Below are positions 1-5,984 of a stretch of 60,587 nucleotides of DNA, one piece after another. The DNA comes from Nitrospiraceae bacterium UBA2166 (lineage in GTDB: Bacteria; Nitrospirota; Nitrospiria; Nitrospirales; UBA2166): the NCBI GenBank assembly GCA_002328825.1, contig DCWI01000097.1, positions 1 to 60,587 on the forward strand, given 5' to 3'. Each line of letters opens with the position of its first letter. Positions within the stretch are counted from its first letter, which is position 1. Made by a program: the position numbers and the translations under genes. The notes beneath the pieces are model-generated. The model searched no databases. It was not told the origin of the DNA and saw only the letters and a list, made by a program, of their open reading frames with translations.

Positions 1-468
1 AAAGAAGTTGAGGAAGACATTCAGTCATCCTTGTATCTTCCCTCTTTTCTTCGGAAAGCGCGGGTGTTGTTTGAGCGTGATGGTGTTGCTTCAAAAATTT
101 GTGACATGATTGCCAAGCGGTTTCGGAAAGGGCCTTCTTATGCCTCGATCAATGAGAAAATTGCTTTGAAAGCAGATTGCTACTATTGGCTTGGTAAGAT
201 TCGAGAGGAGGCAGATCATCGAGATCATTTTCGATATATTTTGCCAGTTTTTATTGATCAGATAGTGGGTGCATGGTTTCGCGTGCGAGGTTTGTGGCAT
301 GTTTCGTTATCAGAGGAATTCAAATTTCTTCAGGCGAGGGATAAACACTTTTATGAAGGGATTCTAACTATCTTGAACGAGAATGATACTCAGAAGAACA
401 TTGAGATGGCGGAGAAGCTTGCGGCCCATGTGTTAAAAGATGTGCCCTGGCCGGCACGTATTGACTAA
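1..468 (+). CDS. C-terminal part of a possible nucleotidyltransferase-like protein (5' end outside window)
   Basis: The reading frame is open from the first base, so the gene starts upstream of the window. The visible 155 residues are helical and charged, with no transmembrane segment. The stretch FLRKARVLFERDG followed by helical segments resembles the helical region behind the catalytic domain of small nucleotidyltransferases, where a similar 'ARVLYDxxG' pattern is common. The catalytic GSxxxGxxxxxSDxD motif would lie outside the window, so this is a guess from texture. The stop codon overlaps the yqgE start in a TAATG junction, which suggests translational coupling. A wholly unrelated helical protein is also possible. 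Confidence 0.5.
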   Translation, partial: KEVEEDIQSSLYLPSFLRKARVLFERDGVASKICDMIAKRFRKGPSYASINEKIALKADCYYWLGKIREEADHRDHFRYILPVFIDQIVGAWFRVRGLWHVSLSEEFKFLQARDKHFYEGILTILNENDTQKNIEMAEKLAAHVLKDVPWPARID

Positions 469-1145
469 TGTCCTTGTGGCGAAGTGTAAATGTGAAGACT
501 CCTGGCCATATTGTTTGTACCATTCTTCTCTTGTTGTTAGGGCAAACTGTAGATGCGTCTGCTTTTTCCAAGACGGGGAACAAGACTATTCAGCCAGGAA
601 TGTTTCTCATTGCAGATCCAGTCTTGGATGACCCTTATTTCCGCCAAACGGTTGTGTTGCTGTGGAGTCATGGGGAACATGGAACCCACGGAGTTGTTAT
701 TAATCGTCCTTTAAATACCCCTCTTTCACAAGCACTTCCAAAAGTAACCGAGCTAACTGGCGTAAATATGACGTTGTATTTTGGTGGGCCTGTTGCCCCA
801 GAACAACCCATTATTCTCTTTCGCCATCCGAACGAGATGAAGAAAGCACAACGTGTGTTTTCAAATGTCCATGTGAGTGCAAACTTAGATGTTCTACAGT
901 CATTGCGTGAAAGTTATACCCTTGAAGAGGTATTGCGAGTTTATTCAGGTCATGCGGGATGGGGCCCAGGACAACTTGCATCTGAAATGGAACAAGGTGC
1001 TTGGCATGTATTGCAAGGAGATGCACACTTCATCTTCAATTCTGATCCAAGGGATGTTTGGTCAAAGTTATTCGAGGTATCAAAATCTATTCAAGTTTAT
1101 AGGCAGCCCTCTGCTTTGTATTTAGCGGCTGCGTATCAATTTTGA
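468..1145 (+). CDS. yqgE: YqgE/AlgH family protein with an N-terminal signal peptide
   Basis: This is a 225-residue UPF0301 (YqgE/AlgH) protein of unknown biochemical role. The family domain starts near residue 41 with IQPGMFLIADP. It continues through FGGPVAPEQPI (about 106-116) and ends with the diagnostic YSGHAGWGPGQL (159-170). Unlike the usual cytosolic members of about 185 residues, it has about 40 extra N-terminal residues. These form a typical signal peptide: basic n-region (R5, K10), hydrophobic core IVCTILLLLLG (15-25) and an A-S-A cleavage site at 30-32. The start is supported by the TAATG overlap with the upstream gene. No other ATG precedes the domain except the one at the domain edge. 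The family call is firm; export is inferred. Confidence 0.93.
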   Translation: MSLWRSVNVKTPGHIVCTILLLLLGQTVDASAFSKTGNKTIQPGMFLIADPVLDDPYFRQTVVLLWSHGEHGTHGVVINRPLNTPLSQALPKVTELTGVNMTLYFGGPVAPEQPIILFRHPNEMKKAQRVFSNVHVSANLDVLQSLRESYTLEEVLRVYSGHAGWGPGQLASEMEQGAWHVLQGDAHFIFNSDPRDVWSKLFEVSKSIQVYRQPSALYLAAAYQF

Positions 1146-1543
1146 AAAGATGTTGAAACCGACAGTCTGAAAATATCGCAGAAAAGACCTGTGTGGGTTC
1201 TCTCTATTTCGTTTTCCCGCTGACAACTAAATACCTTGAGTCAGTCGTATTGCGGATTTTTGGTGCTCTGAAGGGTCATGCTCCGAGAGATTCCCTTAAT
1301 TTAAGTGTGCATTCCTTTAGACAAAACAGGGTCTGTGTTTTCGTCAACTGAGTCTTTTATCAAACTTGAATTTTCTGCATCGCGCTTGCAGGGTTGTTTC
1401 AACTTCACCTGAACATGAGAAACAGCGGAGAGTTTGAATTTAAAGCTCTCATTTGTAGGTGAGTGGCTCGTAGCATATGGATCGTATCTGAGTGTTTGAT
1501 CTAAAAATTGGTGGGAACTGGAAGCTCAAAATTTCAACGATGT
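1146..1543. other. Intergenic region between convergent yqgE and lptG
   Basis: No credible gene is visible in these 398 bases. The only clear structure is a hairpin at 1320-1345: arms GACAAAACA and TGTTTTCGTC pair with a single bulged C around a seven-base loop. It is not followed by a T run in either direction, so it is not a standard intrinsic terminator. A short palindrome, CTTAATTTAAG, lies just upstream of it. Confidence 0.5.
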
Positions 1544-2635
1544 TTATTGACGGATTCGTGATATGAGAAAAACCCCAACGGCAAGGAAGATGATATTTGC
1601 AGTCCAGCCAGAAAGTATCGGTGGCATCACATTGCCTCGACCTATTCCGATGGCAAACGAATGAATGATCCAATAATGAAATCCGATGAAAAGTGTATAC
1701 CCAATGCTTCGTGCAAAGTGTTTTCGTCTAGTTCCGAGTTCGAGTAGCGTGATAGAAATTCCAAGTATCGCCATTACTAGGGAAGCAAACGGAAAGGCGT
1801 ATCGGCCATAATAATCTGCAGCATATTTTGACGCAGGATATCCGTTTTTTTCTAGACGTCCAATATAACTTGCGAGTTCTGGTAGAGTGAGATTGCTAGG
1901 TTTGACGGTTAAGCGTTTTTGAAGTTCAAATGGCTTATCTTGCAAGTCATATTGTTCCTGAGAAAATAGGATTGTTTCGATTTTTCTGTCATCAAGGAAA
2001 CGTCTTTTGATTCCGGATATCAAGTGCCACTGCTCATCATCATACCGAAGTTCTTGTGCATCAATCATCTCTTGTAATACAAAATTCTGATTGAGTTGAT
2101 ACAAGCTAACTCCGAAAAGTGTTGATTGGCTAAGGTCAACTAGTTGCACATTCATGAATGTGTTGGCTGATATTCGCAACCAAATTCTGTTTTGTGTAAA
2201 GAGTGATTGCTTGGGGTGGTGTTCAAGGATGGTTGTGCGCACATGGTGGGCTTGTTCATTTGTGGTTGGTATTAACGAACGATCTGCTGTGAGCAGAAGA
2301 AGGCTGAGTGTAAATGGAAGTAGAAGGAAAGAGGCAGTGATGCGCCAAAGATTAATGCCACTTGCCCGCATTGCTGTAATCTCATTGTCGTATGAGAGGC
2401 CTCCAAGCGTAATAAGTGTTGCAAGCAAAACAGCAAGAGGGGTCAGTTGGTAAATAATGCCAGGAAACTTTAGCCCTAAATAAGTAATAATATCAATGAG
2501 TTGAGTGTCGGCTTTTAAGTACTTACGTACTTGTTCAACAAAATCGATAGTAAGATAAATTGAGAGCAATGCTATCATGGTAATACCGAGCATTCTGATA
2601 TATTTGGATATGAGATATCGATCTAAGAGCCACAT
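1544..2635 (-). CDS. lptG: LPS export permease LptG
   Basis: LptG is one of the two inner-membrane permease subunits of the LptB2FG transporter, which extracts lipopolysaccharide from the inner membrane. The 363-residue protein has the family layout: N-terminal LDRYLISKYIR before TM1, three N-terminal membrane helices with the NEITAMRASGI motif (about residues 82-92), a periplasmic jellyroll domain (about 135-265) and three C-terminal helices. It follows lptF by 20 bases and is co-oriented, as is usual. The Shine-Dalgarno-like AAGAGG lies about 15 bases upstream, so initiation probably depends on coupling to lptF. LptG rather than LptF is chosen by position and N-terminus; the two are paralogues. 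Confidence 0.9.
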   Translation of the reverse strand: MWLLDRYLISKYIRMLGITMIALLSIYLTIDFVEQVRKYLKADTQLIDIITYLGLKFPGIIYQLTPLAVLLATLITLGGLSYDNEITAMRASGINLWRITASFLLLPFTLSLLLLTADRSLIPTTNEQAHHVRTTILEHHPKQSLFTQNRIWLRISANTFMNVQLVDLSQSTLFGVSLYQLNQNFVLQEMIDAQELRYDDEQWHLISGIKRRFLDDRKIETILFSQEQYDLQDKPFELQKRLTVKPSNLTLPELASYIGRLEKNGYPASKYAADYYGRYAFPFASLVMAILGISITLLELGTRRKHFARSIGYTLFIGFHYWIIHSFAIGIGRGNVMPPILSGWTANIIFLAVGVFLISRIRQ

Positions 2636-2655
2636 CGCTAAGCTGTTGACCTCTT

Positions 2656-3759
2656 TTACCGTTGGTTAAGGTGTGGCGAGAAAAGCAAACTCCATCGATA
2701 CAGCAACACGGATAACACAATGAAGATGGCATTGGGAAGCCACGCTGCGATCCATGGGGTTAAGATACGCGTGGCCACTAAGAAATCGCCAAAAATATTG
2801 AGTAGATAGTAAAAGAGGATCCCAGCAACGCCTACGCCAATTCCTCCGATACGACCGGCGGATCCGGAACGGATACCTAGAGGAACGCCAATAAATCCAA
2901 AGATCAGGCATGCTGCGGGTATTGCCCAAGTTCGATGGTATGCCTCAAGTTGTTTTAATGCGTTGACATCTGTCCAGTCTGATGCGTGAAGAGTCAAATA
3001 AATGCTTTTGAGGTCTGGAGTTTCAGCTATGGGTGTTTGCAATCCTCTATCGAGATCAAAGTGCATGTCGTATGTATGAAATGTCACGCGCTGATTTTCA
3101 TTGGGACGTTGAGTTTTGATGTGAATGCTCCCGTCTATGAGGCGAAGGCCTATACGGCCGCTTTCTGCATCACTTAATAGTGTCCAGTCCTGTGCGACGA
3201 GAACTCTATCCCCTCCCGCATCCCTAGAGTCAGCAATGAAAATTCCTTTAGCTGTTGTGTTTTTGTGTGGGATGTAAATCATAAGATCGTCGATGGGATC
3301 ATTGAAGACACCTTCATTGAGAGGAAGGATAAGTTGTTTCTTCATCATATTCAGAGCGAAGGTTTTGAGTGACTCTCCACTCCATGGTTGTGCCCAGAAT
3401 GAGAGGGCAAAAGCAACTGTGTAAATGGTGACGGAAAATATCCCAACTGGTACCAACAGCCGACAGAGTCCAATTCCACTTGCCTGCATCGCAACGAGTT
3501 CAGAATCAGCAGCGAAGCGGCTAAAGGAACAAGTTGACGCAATAAGGGTGGCAATTGGGAGTGTCAAAATCATGAAGGAAGGAAGGATGTACGCAATAAT
3601 CTTGAGGACTACAAATACCGAAACACCTTGTGTTACAAGCAACTCCGTTACTCGCGTCATTTCTCGGGACATTAGCACAAACAACAGTCCTCCAATGGCC
3701 AAGGAAAATGGGAGACACAATTCGGAAAAGATGTACCGGTCAAGTGTCAGTCCACGCAT
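2656..3759 (-). CDS. lptF: LPS export permease LptF
   Basis: LptF is the partner permease of LptG in the LptB2FG lipopolysaccharide exporter. The 367-residue protein begins LTLDRYIFSELCLPF, then shows three membrane helices with SELVAMQASGIGL (about 85-97). A soluble periplasmic domain (about 140-270) and a C-terminal membrane block with FGFIGVPLGIRSG follow. A good promoter lies upstream at 3814-3842. It is the first gene of a two-gene operon; lptA, lptB and lptC are not in the window. Confidence 0.92.
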   Translation of the reverse strand: MRGLTLDRYIFSELCLPFSLAIGGLLFVLMSREMTRVTELLVTQGVSVFVVLKIIAYILPSFMILTLPIATLIASTCSFSRFAADSELVAMQASGIGLCRLLVPVGIFSVTIYTVAFALSFWAQPWSGESLKTFALNMMKKQLILPLNEGVFNDPIDDLMIYIPHKNTTAKGIFIADSRDAGGDRVLVAQDWTLLSDAESGRIGLRLIDGSIHIKTQRPNENQRVTFHTYDMHFDLDRGLQTPIAETPDLKSIYLTLHASDWTDVNALKQLEAYHRTWAIPAACLIFGFIGVPLGIRSGSAGRIGGIGVGVAGILFYYLLNIFGDFLVATRILTPWIAAWLPNAIFIVLSVLLYRWSLLFSPHLNQR

Positions 3760-3813
3760 GAAAACTCCAATCTTGCAAGATCATAATTCACGCAAATGGT
3801 TGAAAATATGGGC

Positions 3814-3842
3814 ATAATAGCCGATGAGTGCTATCGTGTAAA
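3814..3842 (-). promoter_or_regulatory. Probable sigma70-type promoter of lptF-lptG
   Basis: On the minus strand TTTACA and TATTAT are separated by 17 bases, each matching consensus at 5 of 6 positions. The predicted start lies about 50 bases before the lptF ATG. No other gene on this strand could use it. Confidence 0.5.
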
Positions 3843-3998
3843 TTCACCTTAGCAAGGCTGCGATGTTTTGACGTAGCATGTATCCGGGAAAAACATCTTG
3901 AGCAGTGTCTTGACCCTGAAGCACAATTCAGCTATTCTGGTGGCGTTTTAGTACTAGTTCACGTATGGACAGATTTTTTAGCTTTAATGATGACGTAT

Positions 3999-4031
3999 GC
4001 CGTAGGGGGAATTTTCCTTCTACGGTTTTTT
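3999..4031 (+). terminator. Intrinsic terminator inside the region upstream of the cold-shock gene
   Basis: CCGTAGGGGGAA (4000-4011) pairs with TTCCTTCTACGG (4014-4025), with two G-U pairs, and is followed by TTTTTT (4026-4031). The T run follows the stem only on the plus strand, so it acts rightward, toward the csp gene. No plus-strand protein gene lies upstream for which it would be the normal 3' end. Confidence 0.65.
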
Positions 4032-4044
4032 CTGTCCTGCATCC

Positions 4045-4101
4045 AACTAAGGTTTATAGAGATGCCCTCTAAATCTTAGTTCTATAGCATTAACCTTAGT
4101 T
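4045..4101 (+). promoter_or_regulatory. Alternative stems sharing one arm, just upstream of the csp ribosome binding site
   Basis: The arm AACTAAGGTT (4045-4054) can pair perfectly with AACCTTAGTT (4092-4101), reinforced by TATAGA (4055-4060) with TCTATA (4081-4086). It can instead pair with AATCTTAGTT (4072-4081) through one G-U pair, reinforced by TAGAG (4057-4061) with CTCTA (4067-4071). The two folds exclude each other. The Shine-Dalgarno AAGGAGG lies 13 bases past the longer fold. Confidence 0.5.
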
Positions 4102-4126
4102 ACTGGCATCAAGTAAGGAGGCAGTT

Positions 4127-4333
4127 GTGAGTACTGGAACAGTCAAATGGTTTAACGAGAAAAAAGGATTTGGGTTTATTAAGCTTGAAGATGGAGGGGA
4201 TGTTTTTGTGCACTACTCTGCTCTCCAAGGGGAGGGTTTCAAGACATTGAAAGAGGGAGAGGAAGTTGAATTTGAAATCATTCAGGGTGCAAAAGGACCA
4301 CAAGCATCAAACGTCACTAAAACCCAAGGGTAA
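4127..4333 (+). CDS. cspA: Cold-shock protein (CspA family)
   Basis: A 68-residue single cold-shock domain, which binds single-stranded RNA and DNA and acts as an RNA chaperone. Both RNA-binding motifs are intact: KGFGFI (RNP1, about 14-19) and VFVHY (RNP2, about 26-30). The length equals the usual family length. The start is GTG, supported by an ideal AAGGAGG Shine-Dalgarno at 4115-4121. The gene stands alone, has a long structured leader and ends in a strong terminator. The paralogue letter cannot be assigned, so cspA is used generically. Confidence 0.95.
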   Translation: MSTGTVKWFNEKKGFGFIKLEDGGDVFVHYSALQGEGFKTLKEGEEVEFEIIQGAKGPQASNVTKTQG

Positions 4334-4337
4334 CTGA

Positions 4338-4392
4338 AGACCCGTGATGCGCGGTACTTGAGAGCCGCGCATCACGGGTCTCTTCGTTTTTT
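4338..4392 (+). terminator. Strong intrinsic terminator of the cold-shock gene
   Basis: A 17-base-pair perfect stem has arms 4338-4354 and 4365-4381 and a ten-base loop, followed by CTTCGTTTTTT. It lies five bases after the csp stop codon. Facing purA it could slow polymerase, but the T run is only on the csp side. Confidence 0.9.
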
Positions 4393-4449
4393 ACCTGCAT
4401 TTTCGACTCGCCTTTCAATCCACAGTAGTTTTTTTAAGGGGACTTTTCG

Positions 4450-5748
4450 TCATTTTTTTGCGGCAAGAGGGTTTCGTCGGATGATCGTTTCTTTTTCATG
4501 AGAACCGGTTGAGACGATATCAACTTTGCACCCAGCAAGTGCTTCAATCTTTTCGATAAAACGTTTTGCAGGGTCAGGTAATTTTTGATATGAGGTAATC
4601 CCACTTGTTGGATGATCCCATCCTTCTAGCACTTCGTAAACCGGCTCACATGAATTGATAGCTGCCTCATTGATAGGGATATCTGTATAGTGTTTTCCGT
4701 CATGTAGGTAACTTGTGCATATTTTTATTTCTGGTTCTCCGTCCAGTACGTCAAGCTTTGTCACTGCAAGAGAAGACAAACCATTAACACGAACTGCATA
4801 TTTAACTGCGACGGCATCATACCAGCCACAACGACGTGGTCGACCTGTCGTTGCTCCAAACTCATTGCCGCGTGTCCTGAGTCCATTGCCTGTATCTCCA
4901 GTAAGTTCAGTTGGAAATGGGCCACTTCCAACACGCGTGGTATAGGCCTTGGTGACACCGACAACCTCGTTGATACAAGTTGGCCCCACACCGGTTCCCG
5001 TGCACGCACCCCCGGCTGTTGAATTTGATGAGGTGACAAAAGGGTACGTTCCATGGTCAACATCAAGATGTGTGCCTTGTGCTCCTTCAAAAAGCACTGT
5101 TTTTGATTGGTCAATAGCATTATTGATAAGTAGGGAGACGTCCGTGACATGATTTTTTAATCGTTTCCCATAGGCACAGTAAGTCTCAAAAATTCCATCG
5201 AGATCCATGCTTTCGGCATCATAGAGGCGATTAAAAAATAGGTTCATTTCAGCTAGATTTGCCTTGAGTATTTCTCGAAAGCAATTTGGGTCAAGAAGAT
5301 CACCCATGCGAATTCCCGTGCGACCCATTTTGTCGGCATATGAAGGTCCAATTCCGCGACCGGTTGTGCCAATACGTCGTGGGCCTTTAAGTTTTTCATT
5401 TTCTCGCTCAATCGCTCGATGATAGGGCAAAATTAAATGTGCACGATGGCTGATAAAAAAATTCTCTCTCACTGCAATTTGTTGAGATTCAAGAAGAAAA
5501 ATCTCTTCAAGCAGAGCGGCAGGATCGATGACCATTCCATTGCCAAGAATGCAAGTTTTTCCTGGGTGCACAATTCCAGATGGTATCATATGAAATGTGT
5601 ACTGCGCGTGATCATTAATTACGGTATGACCAGCATTTGCTCCTCCTTGATAGCGGACAATCATATCAGCATCGTTTGCCAAAAGATGCACAATCTTTCC
5701 TTTTCCCTCATCTCCCCACTGCGTTCCTACGATGACAATATTTGGCAT
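4450..5748 (-). CDS. purA: Adenylosuccinate synthetase
   Basis: PurA joins IMP and aspartate using GTP to make adenylosuccinate, the first committed step to AMP. The 432-residue protein matches the family length. It starts with VIVGTQWGDEGKGK (5-18, GTP-binding loop and catalytic Asp). It contains GGANAGHTV, the RRIGTTGRGIGPSY segment, and near the C-terminus the guanine-binding region ending in VDIVSTGSHEKETI. The ATG is preceded by a GAGGTG ribosome binding site. It is a single-gene unit with a probable promoter at 5821-5849 and a terminator-like hairpin between promoter and gene. Confidence 0.98.
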   Translation of the reverse strand: MPNIVIVGTQWGDEGKGKIVHLLANDADMIVRYQGGANAGHTVINDHAQYTFHMIPSGIVHPGKTCILGNGMVIDPAALLEEIFLLESQQIAVRENFFISHRAHLILPYHRAIERENEKLKGPRRIGTTGRGIGPSYADKMGRTGIRMGDLLDPNCFREILKANLAEMNLFFNRLYDAESMDLDGIFETYCAYGKRLKNHVTDVSLLINNAIDQSKTVLFEGAQGTHLDVDHGTYPFVTSSNSTAGGACTGTGVGPTCINEVVGVTKAYTTRVGSGPFPTELTGDTGNGLRTRGNEFGATTGRPRRCGWYDAVAVKYAVRVNGLSSLAVTKLDVLDGEPEIKICTSYLHDGKHYTDIPINEAAINSCEPVYEVLEGWDHPTSGITSYQKLPDPAKRFIEKIEALAGCKVDIVSTGSHEKETIIRRNPLAAKK

Positions 5749-5780
5749 TCTTCACCTCAAGTACTGCTAGAACATCACGC

Positions 5781-5809
5781 AAAAAAGCTCTGGCCACGCT
5801 GACCAGAGC
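5781..5809 (-). terminator. Intrinsic terminator between copA and purA, inside the purA leader
   Basis: On the minus strand GCTCTGGTC and GGCCAGAGC form a nine-pair stem (one G-U) with loop AGCGT, followed by TTTTTT. It ends copA transcripts well. It also lies downstream of the only good purA promoter candidate, so purA transcripts must pass it. Confidence 0.75.
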
Positions 5810-5820
5810 ATCATGTGCTC

Positions 5821-5849
5821 ATGCTAAGAGTTCAACTTTCGATTGTCAA
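5821..5849 (-). promoter_or_regulatory. Probable promoter of purA
   Basis: The minus strand has a perfect TTGACA at 5849-5844, a 17-base spacer and TAGCAT at 5826-5821. The predicted transcription start, about 5814, is only a few bases before the hairpin at 5809-5787. Confidence 0.5.
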
Positions 5850-5984
5850 GGATCTTTGTTTATATATTGGTCGAGGTTCTTCGATTTTGACGTAGATGAT
5901 GTGAGTTAAGTGTCTGGTAAGATAGTCATGTGGGTAAATCCGGTAGATAATACATTTGGGTATGGATGTAGAAAATCGAGAAGT

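Larger units (their letters stand above)
3825..4126 (+). promoter_or_regulatory. Structured RNA leader upstream of the cold-shock gene
   Basis: This stretch has no convincing coding potential but a series of inverted repeats on the plus strand. Hairpin 1: CTGCGATGTTTT (3858-3869) pairs with AAAACATC (3890-3897) and, after a TTGA bulge, GCAG (3902-3905). Hairpin 2: CTGAA (3916-3920) with TTCAG (3927-3931). Next is an intrinsic terminator at 3999-4031, then two mutually exclusive stems at 4045-4101 just before the ribosome binding site. Long structured 5' leaders are known for cold-shock genes, and cold-shock proteins can act as transcription antiterminators. Whether this is one leader or a separate small RNA followed by the csp promoter cannot be decided, because no strong plus-strand promoter is visible. 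Confidence 0.45.

Noticed and set aside
3828..4079. Open frame of 83 codons upstream of the cold-shock gene
   Set aside because: It runs through the terminator and the alternative stems, has no ribosome binding site and no protein-like pattern. The RNA structures explain the region better.
4338..4392. CRISPR-like or mobile-element inverted repeat
   Set aside because: The palindrome is a single copy directly after the csp stop and is followed by a T run, so it is a terminator.
5437..5802. Open frame antisense to purA reaching into its leader
   Set aside because: It is the mirror of a certain gene and ends in a terminator stem; no ribosome binding site.
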